Shown here piece by piece: positions 52,989 through 61,650 of a DNA stretch of 64,000 nt. Every line of letters starts with the position of its first letter. The first letter of the stretch is position 1. Origin of the DNA: Bacillus pumilus. GTDB taxonomy: Bacteria; Bacillota; Bacilli; Bacillales; Bacillaceae. The stretch is taken from positions 2,294,001-2,358,000 of the forward strand of contig NZ_CP046128.1 in the NCBI RefSeq assembly GCF_038738535.1. The letters run 5' to 3'. The notes under the pieces were generated by a model. That model saw nothing but the letters and a program-made list of their open reading frames with translations, was not told the origin of the DNA and made no database searches. A program made the translations under genes and the position numbers.

Positions 52989-53076
52989 CAACTTCCCCAC
53001 GCTGGTACGAGCCAGATCAGGTCCAAAGGGTTAAGAAGCATACACTTCTCTCTCAGCCCAACTGCGGGCACCCCTA
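52989..53076 (-). promoter_or_regulatory. TPP riboswitch (THI element)
   Basis: The minus strand reads AGGGGTGCCCGCAG, then GGGCTGAGAGAGAAG, CCCTTTGGACCTGATCTGG and CGTGGGGAAGT, the conserved order of the TPP aptamer. With TPP bound it should favour the downstream terminator and switch thiC off. Confidence 0.95.
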
Positions 53077-53086
53077 GTCACATTAT

Positions 53087-53325
53087 TTATTGATTTCCAC
53101 AACAGTGTAGCATAGAGATGCCATGAAAAAAAGAAGTTTTAGGAAAATAGTTCCTTTCCACTACAAAAGAGATACAGCAAGCTTGATATGCACCTTTATA
53201 TACATCATCTCTCCCAATCATTTCGATAAAATATGAAATAATCATTGATCCTTTTCTCCTAATATGTATAGTTAATCTAAACTGAGAATTTTTATACAAA
53301 CTTTTCCAAAGGAAGTTCTAGTCGA
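53087..53325. other. Intergenic stretch, nothing recognised
   Basis: AT-rich DNA between the TPP aptamer and the broken exporter gene. It must contain the thiC promoter, but I could not choose boxes with confidence. The one frame here (minus strand, 70 codons) is not protein-like. Confidence 0.5.
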
Positions 53326-53800
53326 TTGCAAATATTTCTCGCATTTATCGTCGTAGGATTGTCAATTGCTCTGCCAGTTGGAGCGATCACGGTTGAAATG
53401 ACAAAACAGGGATTAAAAAACGGATTCTTTGATGGATGCTGAATTTGCTCAGTTTTTATCACTGCCATTTGTCCAAATCCCGCTCTGGCTGATCGGAGCA
53501 GTATTCTTAATAATTCGGATCAAGACATCCATTTAGCTGGCGAAAAAGTCAATAAATCATTCGCAAAAACGTACAGAAACGGCTTGCTTGTCGCGGTATC
53601 CCCTGTACTGGCAGATGCATATCCAAAAACAGATTCATCTGAATTTATGCTGGCTTCAGGCGGTATTTTGGCAGGGATTCTCCTTCATGACATCTGTCTT
53701 CTCCCCCTTGTATCCTTAACAAGAAAGGTATTTTATTACTTGGATTTGGCTGGTATTTCTTTAACGAATTTTATACAGGCATCAAGGGTTATTTTTAAGA
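53326..53800 (+). pseudogene. Broken LysE-type amino acid exporter
   Basis: From a TTG at 53326 behind AAAGGAAG the frame reads LQIFLAFIVVGLSIALPVGA and VEMTKQGLKNGFFDG, the LysE family N-terminus, then stops at a TGA (53440-53442). A second frame carries FAQFLSLPFVQIPLWLIGAVF and stops at a TAG. A third carries KTYRNGLLVAVSPVLADAYP and further membrane-like segments. The part between the first two helices is largely missing, as are the usual glycine-rich middle and C-terminal end. Frameshifts and deletions therefore killed it. Confidence 0.82.
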
Positions 53801-53836
53801 AAAGGCTAAAGTTCTTGAGGAACTTTAGCCTTTCTT
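53799..53836. terminator. Terminator between the broken exporter and coxA
   Basis: AAAGGCTAAAGTTC pairs perfectly with GAACTTTAGCCTTT over 14 bp, so it can end transcripts from either side. Confidence 0.88.
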
Positions 53837-53846
53837 ATTCTCCAAC

Positions 53847-54464
53847 CTATCGAGTCATGCCTGTTTGGCCTGTTTCAAATTGTGTTCTTCTCATATCTCT
53901 AAAGCGTGTGAAAGCACCCTCGTCTTTAATGACTTGGACAGCTCTTCCATCCGCATAACGAGTCGCTGCTTCTTCAACTTGTGATACGCCCTCTGACGTC
54001 AGACGTCCATCTGATTTAATGGCAATATACACATTTTCATCTGTCACCATCACCTGTGAGTCTGCAACGTGGTTCATTTTATTGACACGGTTGGCAATTT
54101 TTCTTGAACGCTGGACGTTCTCTTGTTTATCGTAGCCAGAGAACGACATTTGGTTATGATAGTTCATATCTCCATGACTGTAGCGTCCATCTCCACCTGC
54201 GAGAGGCATTCGATCATCGGCTTGAGGACGGGTGCGATAATCAACATTCGTTGTGTTCCCACCGTTCATCCCCTCCATGAGTTCAGAAACTGGCCCTTGA
54301 TGATCTTGATTATTGTCAGCCGCACGGTTATTCGAATGATATCCGACTGGCTGACCTGATTGATTATGACGTGTATCTACACCTGCATTATCATTTGTAC
54401 CACATGCCGTTAACCCAATAGGAAGAAGCACTAATGCGATCGTTTTTTGCCATTTTTGTCTCAA
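53847..54464 (-). CDS. coxA: Spore lipoprotein CoxA (YhcN/YlaJ family)
   Basis: A sporulation lipoprotein (205 residues) found in the spore cortex region in B. subtilis. The signal peptide ends in LTAC near residue 19. An Asn/Gly/Asp-rich linker follows, then the YhcN/YlaJ domain with KIANRVNKMNHVADSQVMV and AATRYADGRAVQVI. The TTG at 54464 follows AGGGGG at 8 nt. It is downstream of safA, as in B. subtilis. Confidence 0.88.
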   Translation of the reverse strand: MRQKWQKTIALVLLPIGLTACGTNDNAGVDTRHNQSGQPVGYHSNNRAADNNQDHQGPVSELMEGMNGGNTTNVDYRTRPQADDRMPLAGGDGRYSHGDMNYHNQMSFSGYDKQENVQRSRKIANRVNKMNHVADSQVMVTDENVYIAIKSDGRLTSEGVSQVEEAATRYADGRAVQVIKDEGAFTRFRDMRRTQFETGQTGMTR

Positions 54465-54561
54465 ACGAAAAACCCCCTGTACAAATTCAATCTCATGAGC
54501 GCGAAACAGGCTCTGTTTTAGCATGTACAGTTTGGGAAAAAATCAAGCTGTCAGTTATAAA

Positions 54562-54594
54562 CAAAAAAAGGAACGATTGAGATCGTTCCTTCCA
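54562..54594 (-). terminator. Terminator upstream of coxA (left repeat copy)
   Basis: GGAACGAT pairs with ATCGTTCC and on the minus strand is followed by TTTTTTTG. This copy has a proper T run, so it should stop transcripts coming from safA. Confidence 0.82.
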
Positions 54595-54783
54595 GATTGT
54601 TAAAATGATCTTTATTTTAGCCCTTTGTCTCTTTTTCAGCGTGACTTGAAAACCTTTGCAGTCTAGGAAGGACGAGTACCGGAGCGGAGCGAATTTGACA
54701 TTCGTGAGCACCGGAGCGCAGACCTGACACCGAATGCGAGGGTTTGTCTACACGCTGAAAGGAACGATTGAGATCGTTCCTTC
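54567..54783. repeat. Structured repeat element between safA and coxA
   Basis: Two identical 26-bp hairpin sequences (54567-54592 and 54758-54783) lie 191 bp apart as direct repeats. Between them, TTTCAGCGTG (54634-54643) and CACGCTGAAA (54751-54760) are perfect 10-bp inverted repeats that bound a 127-bp unit. Inside, AACCTTTGCA can pair with TGCGAGGGTT, and CGAAT/ATTCG makes an inner hairpin. Two copies of ACCGGAGCG lie at the centre. The unit is clearly more GC-rich than its surroundings. Confidence 0.75.
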
Positions 54784-54788
54784 TGTCA

Positions 54789-56189
54789 TTACTCTTCTTC
54801 GTCTTCTTCTGGCCTTGCAAAAACAGATTGACCTGGATATGGCTGCATATAAGGCTGAGCTGGATACCCCCCCATTTGGCCATAAGGAACAGGATTCGGA
54901 TAATGTCCTGGCCACGGCTGATGCTGCTTCATGCCATCATCACATCCGCAGTCTTCCTTGCCATAAGCTTCATTTGAAACGTTTGGATAAAAGCCTTGAT
55001 TCACGTTCGCATTGTCATTTGGGTGCATATGGTGGTGCCAGTGATGCCCATCGTTTGCATGATGTGCATGATGTTCATAATGTTCCCCGTAATAAGCTGG
55101 CGCTTGATACGCAGGATAATACGGCTGAGCTGGGTATGGATATGGCATCATGTGATGGTGATAATATGGCTGGACAGGATAACAAAGACCTGAACCTGGT
55201 AAAATTGGCGATGCTGGCACCATTTGTTGCGGGTATGGATACATTGCCGGCATGTAATGTCCATGACCAAAACCATAATAAGGATCATATGAGTCATGAT
55301 GCTGGTGATGGTGATGATGCTCTTTATTCTCAGCCATTCCTCCTACCGCTGCGCCTCCAACATTCGGCATTTGCGGGAAATTAGGAAGGTTTGGGTAATT
55401 GCTTTGCTCCATATCTTTTCCCTCCTCCTTTTGATGCGGAATATGAATAAACGGATCATACCCCTTTGCCACTTCATCTTTTAGATGGCCTTTATTTTCA
55501 TCATAAAAATGGTCCTTGTTATTTTTATGGTCCTTATTTTCATGAAGAAAATGTTCCTTATTATCTTTATGGTCCTTATTTTCATCATAAAAATGTTCTT
55601 TGTTATCTTTATAGTCCTTATTTTCATGAAGAAAATGTTCCTTATTATCTTTATGGTCCTTATTTTCATCATAAAAATGTTCTTTGTTATCTTTATAGTC
55701 CTTATTTTCATGATGAACATGATCTTTGTGATCCTTTTTGTCATGAACATGATCTTTCTTTTCATGAACGTAATCTTTTTTCTCATGATGTTCTTTTTTG
55801 GGAGGAGGCGTGAATGGCTGGTAGAGATTGGTCTGATAATAGTTCACATCGACTTGTGGAAAAACTGGATGCTCGATCTTTGGCACTGGCGGTACATAAG
55901 GTACCGGTTCATTTGGCTTTTCTTTCGGCTTCGTATCTTGCACTTGCACGACATCTTTTGGCTTTTCTTTCACATACGGATGTTCTTTCGGCTTTGGCAT
56001 TTCTTTTGCTTTGTGATGATCTGTTTTTACAGGAACACCACTAGATGGAATCTTGATCTTCATACCCGGCATGATCAAATCTGGGTTACTGAGTTGTGAA
56101 TTTAGTTTTTTCAATTCTTGAAAGTCGACTCCGTATTTCTTTGAAATTTTCCAAAGGGAGTCTCCTTTTTGCACAATATGAATTTTCAA
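54789..56189 (-). CDS. safA: Spore coat morphogenetic protein SafA
   Basis: SafA organises the inner spore coat at the cortex interface. A LysM domain (residues about 2-46) binds cortex. A Pro/Lys/Glu linker follows, then five 14-residue charged repeats (161-230). The C-terminal half (about 280-466) is rich in His, Tyr, Pro and Gln (HHHHHQHH, YPYPAQPYYP). The TTG start follows AGGAGGGG. The length (466) exceeds the B. subtilis protein, mostly through the repeats. Confidence 0.9.
   Translation of the reverse strand: MKIHIVQKGDSLWKISKKYGVDFQELKKLNSQLSNPDLIMPGMKIKIPSSGVPVKTDHHKAKEMPKPKEHPYVKEKPKDVVQVQDTKPKEKPNEPVPYVPPVPKIEHPVFPQVDVNYYQTNLYQPFTPPPKKEHHEKKDYVHEKKDHVHDKKDHKDHVHHENKDYKDNKEHFYDENKDHKDNKEHFLHENKDYKDNKEHFYDENKDHKDNKEHFLHENKDHKNNKDHFYDENKGHLKDEVAKGYDPFIHIPHQKEEGKDMEQSNYPNLPNFPQMPNVGGAAVGGMAENKEHHHHHQHHDSYDPYYGFGHGHYMPAMYPYPQQMVPASPILPGSGLCYPVQPYYHHHMMPYPYPAQPYYPAYQAPAYYGEHYEHHAHHANDGHHWHHHMHPNDNANVNQGFYPNVSNEAYGKEDCGCDDGMKQHQPWPGHYPNPVPYGQMGGYPAQPYMQPYPGQSVFARPEEDEEE
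55500..55709 (-). repeat. Five 42-bp tandem repeats in safA
   Basis: Residues 161-230 are five copies of ENKDxKDNKEHFxx. Copies ending in YD and LH alternate, so a higher 28-residue (84-bp) period is visible. The DNA copies are nearly identical, with the last most diverged. Confidence 0.93.
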
Positions 56190-56320
56190 CGTTTTCCCCT
56201 CCTATGCAAAACGTGAACGTAACGGTTATGTCAGAAGTACAATATGTTTCACCATAAATTTATGCCTATTTACAAGCCGATATGATAAAAACTTGTTTTC
56301 TGATAGGAGGGGCTGATTTA

Positions 56321-57430
56321 TTATTTAATGGCGAGCATTTTATTCAGTGCAAGTAAAGCCTCTTTGGTAATGTCTTCATTGACCTGAATCAAACCGACCG
56401 GATCACCTTTCTCAATGCTTTCTAGTGACCATAACAAATGAGGAAGATCGATCCGATTCATGGTCAAACATGGACACATATCCGGATTGAGGGATTCAAT
56501 TTGTTTATCTGGATGCTGATCTATTATCCGCTTGACTAAATTCATCTCTGTTCCAATCGCCCACTTGCTTCCTGCTGGCGCTTCCTTAATCGTATCAATA
56601 ATAAATTTCGTTGAACCGGCAAGATCAGAAGCCCTGACGACTTCATGCGTGCATTCTGGATGGACAAGGATTTGAATGTCACGGTCTCTTTTTCTCGTTT
56701 CTTCAATATTCCGCACCGTAAATTTCTCATGGACAGAGCAATGGCCTTTCCATAAAATCATCTTGATGCGGGAAAGCGGCTGATCGGTGATGAGCTTTTC
56801 TTCTATTTGATCCCAGACAGCCATTTCTTCTAGTGAAATGCCTAAATCGAATGCCGTATTACGCCCTAAATGCTGATCAGGGAGAAACAGAATGCGCTCA
56901 TTTTGTGTGAGCGCCCACTCCAGCACTTTTTTAGCGTTTGATGATGTCACAGTGGCCCCGCCATGCTTTCCGACAAATGCTTTAATATCAGCTGTTGAGT
57001 TGACATACGTAAGTGGAAGAATTGTCTCCCCAAACAGATCAGTGAGCTGCTCCCATGCTCTATCCGTTTGTTTCATGTTCGCCATATCTGCCATTGAACA
57101 GCCTGCTCTCATATCTGGCAATAGGACCTTTTGATTCTTGTTTGACAGCATGTCTGCCGTTTCAGCCATGAAGTGAACACCGCAGAAAACAATGTACTCC
57201 GCTTCCTTGTTGTCCGCGGCTATTTGTGCGAGCTGCAATGAATCTCCTGTTGCATCTGCGAATTGGATGACTTCATCCTTTTGATAATGATGCCCTGGTA
57301 TAAAGAGTTTTGATCCAAAGGATCGTTTAATGTCTAACACACGCTGCTTCATCTCTTCAACAGATCGGTGTTTATATTCTTCTGGCATCATGGCTGCATG
57401 TTGTTTCGCAAGTACATCAAGCAGTGACAT
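56321..57430 (-). CDS. nadA: Quinolinate synthase NadA
   Basis: Condenses iminoaspartate with DHAP to quinolinate using a [4Fe-4S] cluster (369 residues). Cluster cysteines are likely in [13 protein letters not shown] (near 110), VHPECTHEV (near 230) and [11 protein letters not shown] (near 320). Typical [13 protein letters not shown] at residues 47-59. Overlaps nadC by 14 bp; third gene of nadB-nadC-nadA. Confidence 0.95.
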   Translation of the reverse strand: MSLLDVLAKQHAAMMPEEYKHRSVEEMKQRVLDIKRSFGSKLFIPGHHYQKDEVIQFADATGDSLQLAQIAADNKEAEYIVFCGVHFMAETADMLSNKNQKVLLPDMRAGCSMADMANMKQTDRAWEQLTDLFGETILPLTYVNSTADIKAFVGKHGGATVTSSNAKKVLEWALTQNERILFLPDQHLGRNTAFDLGISLEEMAVWDQIEEKLITDQPLSRIKMILWKGHCSVHEKFTVRNIEETRKRDRDIQILVHPECTHEVVRASDLAGSTKFIIDTIKEAPAGSKWAIGTEMNLVKRIIDQHPDKQIESLNPDMCPCLTMNRIDLPHLLWSLESIEKGDPVGLIQVNEDITKEALLALNKMLAIK

Positions 57431-58280
57431 GAGTTGTTCCCCCTTTATGACTGAATTCCATATTCATACTAAAATCAAATGCTGGAACAGAATGTGTCAG
57501 AAAACCAAGTGAAATAAGGTCGACACCTGTCCCTCTGTAACTTGGCAATGTCTCAAGCGTGATGCCTCCTGAAGCCTCAGTCAGAATTGTCTCCGGTGTC
57601 ATTTGTTTAAAACGTTTTACCTCGTCCGGAGAGCAGTTGTCAAACATGATGACATCGGCTTTTGCATCAATGGCTTCCTTTAGCTGCGTTTCTGATTCAA
57701 TTTCTACTTCAATTTTCACCATATGACCCGCATATGCTCTTGCTTTCTCTACAGCTTCACGAATAGAGCCGCATGCGGCAATATGATTATCTTTAATCAT
57801 CACCCCATCTGATAAGCCGAAGCGATGATTCTTTCCGCCCCCTGTCTTCACAGCATATTTCTCTAACATACGCAAGCCGGGAGTCGTTTTTCTCGTATCA
57901 CAAATCGTAATCGACGGATCCGCTAATCGCTGCACCGCTTCATGTGTTAATGTGGCGATACCTGTCATGCGCTGCAAGACATTCAAAATGACCCTTTCTC
58001 CTTTTAATAAGTCGCTGACCGGCCCCTTTATTTTCGCCAGCACAGCGCCTGAATGAATCCAATCACCTTCCTCAAAAAACAACTCAGCTTGAATCTGTTC
58101 ATTCAGCAGGCGGTACCCTATGTCAATGACTTGAGAACCTGCCAATACACCCGATTGTTTTGCGATGATGTATGCTGTTCCTTTCTTTTCTCCAAAAATG
58201 GCATCAGCTGATACATCTCCAAAGCCAATATCTTCTGTGAAAAAATGAGTCATCATTTGTTTTAACTGTAAACGTTCCAT
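57417..58280 (-). CDS. nadC: Nicotinate-nucleotide pyrophosphorylase NadC
   Basis: Converts quinolinate and PRPP to NaMN (287 residues). [28 protein letters not shown] near residues 128-155, then [23 protein letters not shown] and FDNCSP are all in place. Overlaps nadB by 19 bp. Confidence 0.95.
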   Translation of the reverse strand: MERLQLKQMMTHFFTEDIGFGDVSADAIFGEKKGTAYIIAKQSGVLAGSQVIDIGYRLLNEQIQAELFFEEGDWIHSGAVLAKIKGPVSDLLKGERVILNVLQRMTGIATLTHEAVQRLADPSITICDTRKTTPGLRMLEKYAVKTGGGKNHRFGLSDGVMIKDNHIAACGSIREAVEKARAYAGHMVKIEVEIESETQLKEAIDAKADVIMFDNCSPDEVKRFKQMTPETILTEASGGITLETLPSYRGTGVDLISLGFLTHSVPAFDFSMNMEFSHKGGTTHVTA

Positions 58281-59833
58281 TTGGCACCGATCCTTTCATT
58301 TTTCATCATATGAATGTGGCCTTTTTCATGGACAATCTGCATGCCCCGCCACAAAGCATCATTCCGATTTGGATAATCCATTCGAAAATGGCCGCCTCTG
58401 CTTTCTGTACGAAGTAATGCAGACTTCACAAGGCAAATCGCTAATGCCCATTGATTGCTTAATTCGATCTGTTCACTTGTGATATTTTTCACATTCGTTT
58501 GCTGATAAGGGACTTGCTGTAATACTTGAAGCAAGGTCTTTAGCCCTTTTTCGTCTCTTACAATTGCGGCATATGTCATCATCCATTGTCTCAACTGATC
58601 CTCTGAAATCGCTGGGACGGACCATACTTCTTGAATAGAAAAAGATGGGACTGTTTTTTTCTGTTTAGGTACCTGTTCAATTCTCCGTGCCGCTTTGTTT
58701 CCTAAAACGAGACCTTCCAATAGAGAATTACTCGCTAATCGGTTCGCTCCGTGTAATCCTGTACAGGCCGCTTCTCCGATAGCAAAAAGAGATGGAACAG
58801 TGGTTTCTCCATATTCATTCACGCAGATTCCGCCCATTAAAAAATGCATACCAGGGGAAACTGGGAGCCTGCCGCTTGCCAAATCGATACCTGCCCGTTC
58901 ACACATTTCAGCAATGGCTGGAAAACGAACTGAGAAATGTGGAATTTCGCTGATATTGAGATACAGATCATGACCTAATTGCTGCTCATGAAAAATAGCT
59001 CTAGCGACCACATCTCTAGGCGCTAAATCAGCTTGTGGGTGAATGCCTTTCATCATCCTCCTGCCTGTTTCATCTTCTAAATAGGCTCCCTCTCCCCGGA
59101 CTGCCTCTGAAACGAGACCGACTGCTTTTCCAGCGATCGTCAAGAGGGTGGGGTGGAATTGAACAAATTCAAGATCTGCTAATTGTGCCCCGGCTCGATA
59201 GGCCATCATCAGTCCGTCTCCTGTTACAGAAGGGTCATTTGTGTTTGTTTCATATAGGGAGCCGCAGCCGCCCGTGGATAAAACAACTGCATCTGCGGTC
59301 ATGGTATGGACGTGTCCTTTCTCGTCTTTCCACACCACACCCATGCAGGTTCCTTCATGGACCAATAGATCAATGACATGGTGATATTCGTATAAATGAA
59401 TATGTGAGCCAAGCTGACTTTTTAAATACTGCACGAGTGTTTTGCCTGTTTGGTCTCCTCCTGCATGCAAAATGCGATGAGTCGTATGTGCCCCCTCTTT
59501 ACCTAATTGCGGCTCGCCCGTCTCCGTTTGATCAAATGGACAGCCTTCTTCTACGAGCTGCTCTACCAATTGCTTTCCAAGACTTACGATCTCTTGTACC
59601 GCCCTCTCATCATTGTGATCACAGCCGGCAGCTAATGTGTCTTGTACATGCTGATGAACTGAATCCTGTGCTGAAAAGGCAGCAGCGATTCCTCCTTGTG
59701 CAAGCATGGAATTACTAGAGGAAAATTGTTTTTTTGTCATCATGATAACTTGGCAGCTTTCTGAAATGGTTTTTGCAAAGGAAAGCGCTGCAATGCCTGA
59801 TCCCACCACAATGACTTTTTTGATTGATGACAC
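58262..59833 (-). CDS. nadB: L-aspartate oxidase NadB
   Basis: An FAD enzyme oxidising aspartate to iminoaspartate (523 residues). The dinucleotide fold VIVVGSGIAALSFA is at the N-terminus; SMLAQGGIAAA, HRILHAGGDQTG and GLHGANRLASNSLLEGLVLG follow. I start at the GTG at 59833 (GGAGGGG at 7 nt); an in-frame ATG at 59851 overlaps that site. First gene of nadBCA and divergent from nifS. Confidence 0.95.
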   Translation of the reverse strand: MSSIKKVIVVGSGIAALSFAKTISESCQVIMMTKKQFSSSNSMLAQGGIAAAFSAQDSVHQHVQDTLAAGCDHNDERAVQEIVSLGKQLVEQLVEEGCPFDQTETGEPQLGKEGAHTTHRILHAGGDQTGKTLVQYLKSQLGSHIHLYEYHHVIDLLVHEGTCMGVVWKDEKGHVHTMTADAVVLSTGGCGSLYETNTNDPSVTGDGLMMAYRAGAQLADLEFVQFHPTLLTIAGKAVGLVSEAVRGEGAYLEDETGRRMMKGIHPQADLAPRDVVARAIFHEQQLGHDLYLNISEIPHFSVRFPAIAEMCERAGIDLASGRLPVSPGMHFLMGGICVNEYGETTVPSLFAIGEAACTGLHGANRLASNSLLEGLVLGNKAARRIEQVPKQKKTVPSFSIQEVWSVPAISEDQLRQWMMTYAAIVRDEKGLKTLLQVLQQVPYQQTNVKNITSEQIELSNQWALAICLVKSALLRTESRGGHFRMDYPNRNDALWRGMQIVHEKGHIHMMKNERIGAKWNVYS

Positions 59834-59849
59834 CTTCGCCCCTCCTGTC

Positions 59850-59892
59850 ATTTACACCTGTCTTGACACATATCATTACACAACACTACAAT
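59850..59892 (+). promoter_or_regulatory. nifS promoter with a candidate NiaR operator
   Basis: TTGACA (59863-59868) and TACAAT (59887-59892), 18-bp spacer, plus strand. The -35 lies in ACACCTGTCTTGACA (59854-59868), which resembles the NAD-repressor site of bacilli as I recall it. Bound there, NiaR could block nifS and lie within the nadB promoter/start region too. Confidence 0.55.
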
Positions 59893-59930
59893 AAATACAA
59901 GAAAAAATTTTCTCATAGGAGATGGATGGA

Positions 59931-61073
59931 TTGGTTTATTTAGATTACGCAGCTTCTACACCTGTTTCAGAGGAAGCACTGCATGTTTTTCAGCAGCTAA
60001 GTCAAGATTGCTACGGGAATGCAAGCAGTCTTCATGATGCAGGTGGAAGAGCAAATGACATACTGACTTACAGCAGACAATCATTCGCTGCCATTCTTGA
60101 GGGCGAACCAGACGGCATCTACTTTACAAGCGGCGGAACAGAATCCAATCTTCTGGCGATTCAATCGATCGCAAATGGTCTGCCAGCACACAGGCAGCAT
60201 GTCATCACAACTTCTGTAGAGCACCCTTCTGTTCATCACGCGGTTAGTAGCTTAGAGCGTCTTGGCGTGAAGGTCACAATCATTGAACCGAATCAAGATG
60301 GGATCATCACTCAGGACATTCTCAAAGAAGCATTATTGCCTGAAACAGGACTAGTATCTATTCAGCATGCTAATTCAGAAACAGGGATTATCCAGCCGCT
60401 CGCTGAATTAGCACCCCTTTTAAAAGAAAGGCACATTCTTTTTCATACAGATGCCGTGCAAACATTCGGAAAGATTCGTGTGTCCATCAAGGAGCTTGGG
60501 GTTGATGCCGTGTCCATCTCTAGCCATAAAGTGTATGCACCTAAAGGAGCTGGTGCTGTCTATATGAGCGCTCATGTTCCTTGGAAGCCTTTATATTCAG
60601 GTGCAGTTCAGGAAGGTGGCTTCCGCCTTGGAACAGTGAACGTTCCATGCATCGGTGCTTTTGCTGCTGCGAGTGAACAATTGATGCTTAAGCTGGATGA
60701 GCAGCAACGACAGAATGAGCAGCTTCGTGATTATTTTCTTCAGCAGCTGAAAATGAGACAGCTTCCTGTTCGTACACTTCAAAACAATGGCAATCGCCGC
60801 ATGCTGCCTCATATTATTGGTTGTTTTTTTGAAGGGTTTGAAGGACAATATGTAATGTTAGCATGTAACCGGCATGGGGTTTGTATATCGACTGGAAGCG
60901 CATGTGCTTCTGGTTATCACCATCCTTCCCCGGCTGTGAAGGCATTGCACGTATCAGATCGTGATGCTCTTCAATTCATTCGAGTATCATTTGGATCGAA
61001 GTCATCAAAAGAGGACATCGATCAGCTTTTGCATACATTTGAACAATTGCAAAAGGAGAAGAAAGGAGCATAA
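59931..61073 (+). CDS. nifS: Cysteine desulfurase NifS
   Basis: A PLP cysteine desulfurase (380 residues) that in B. subtilis supplies sulfur for the NadA cluster. VYLDYAASTP starts the protein; the PLP lysine is in SISSHKVYAPKG near 200 and the active Cys in STGSACASG near 325. I use the TTG at 59931 (TAGGAG at 9 nt); the ATG at 59922 abuts the site. Forms nifS-niaR, divergent from nadBCA. A second desulfurase, yrvO, lies elsewhere in the window. Confidence 0.93.
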   Translation: MVYLDYAASTPVSEEALHVFQQLSQDCYGNASSLHDAGGRANDILTYSRQSFAAILEGEPDGIYFTSGGTESNLLAIQSIANGLPAHRQHVITTSVEHPSVHHAVSSLERLGVKVTIIEPNQDGIITQDILKEALLPETGLVSIQHANSETGIIQPLAELAPLLKERHILFHTDAVQTFGKIRVSIKELGVDAVSISSHKVYAPKGAGAVYMSAHVPWKPLYSGAVQEGGFRLGTVNVPCIGAFAAASEQLMLKLDEQQRQNEQLRDYFLQQLKMRQLPVRTLQNNGNRRMLPHIIGCFFEGFEGQYVMLACNRHGVCISTGSACASGYHHPSPAVKALHVSDRDALQFIRVSFGSKSSKEDIDQLLHTFEQLQKEKKGA

Positions 61074-61076
61074 GAC

Positions 61077-61619
61077 GTGGAGCAAGAGAGGAAACTCATT
61101 GGCGAAGAGAGAAGAAACGCCATTTTAGAGTGGCTGAAAGAAACAGATTCACCGCTCACCGGAAGCTTTTTGGCTAAAAAGGCGGCTGTCTCTCGACAAG
61201 TCATTGTACAAGATATGTCACTATTGAAAGCAAAAAACGAACCCATTATTGCTACAAGTCAAGGCTATGTATATATGGCACCGCAGCATGCGCCAGAAAG
61301 AGAAATTGAACAAATCATCGCCTGCAAGCATAATCCTGTTCGTACAGAAGAGGAACTAACCTTGATTGTAGACTTTGGTGTGACGGTGAAAGATGTGATC
61401 ATAGAGCACCCCGTTTACGGTGAACTAACGGCCTCTATTCGCGTCAGCACTCGCAAGCAAGTAGCTGATTTCGTCCATCACATTTCTAACACGGGCGCCT
61501 CCTACTTGTCAGAACTAACAGACGGCGTGCATTTACATACACTCACTTCTTACAGTCAAAAGCAGCTTGACCAAGCCATTCAAGCACTCGATGACGCTGG
61601 TTTTTTAATTAAAGACTAA
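61077..61619 (+). CDS. niaR: NAD biosynthesis repressor NiaR (YrxA/NadR)
   Basis: A niacin-responsive transcription factor (180 residues). It has an N-terminal HTH_11 (RRNAILEWLKETDSPLTGSFLA, KAAVSRQVIVQDMSLLK) and a C-terminal 3H domain with histidines at about DVIIEHPVYGEL, ADFVHHIS and DGVHLHTL that hold the metal. In B. subtilis it represses nadBCA and nifS. The GTG at 61077 is 3 nt after the nifS stop. Confidence 0.93.
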   Translation: MEQERKLIGEERRNAILEWLKETDSPLTGSFLAKKAAVSRQVIVQDMSLLKAKNEPIIATSQGYVYMAPQHAPEREIEQIIACKHNPVRTEEELTLIVDFGVTVKDVIIEHPVYGELTASIRVSTRKQVADFVHHISNTGASYLSELTDGVHLHTLTSYSQKQLDQAIQALDDAGFLIKD

Positions 61620-61650
61620 AAAAAGTGTCCTGCAAGGGACACTATTTTTC
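61618..61650. terminator. Terminator between niaR and pheA
   Basis: GTGTCC pairs with GGGACAC; A and T runs flank it on both sides. It overlaps the pheA stop codon. Confidence 0.83.

Noticed and set aside
53087..53299. 70-codon minus-strand frame after the TPP riboswitch
   Set aside because: No conserved look, no binding site, and it overlaps the region where the thiC promoter must lie.
54734..55384. Plus-strand frames over safA, up to 216 codons
   Set aside because: They mirror the His/Tyr/Pro-rich and repeat codons of safA on the minus strand; no start signals and no family.
55500..55709. CRISPR-like array
   Set aside because: The 42-bp repeats are contiguous with no spacers and are in frame within a protein.
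55485..56099. Hydrophobic 204-codon plus-strand frame in safA
   Set aside because: Artefact of the Lys/Asp/His-rich repeats read backwards (Ile/Met/Phe/Leu-rich).
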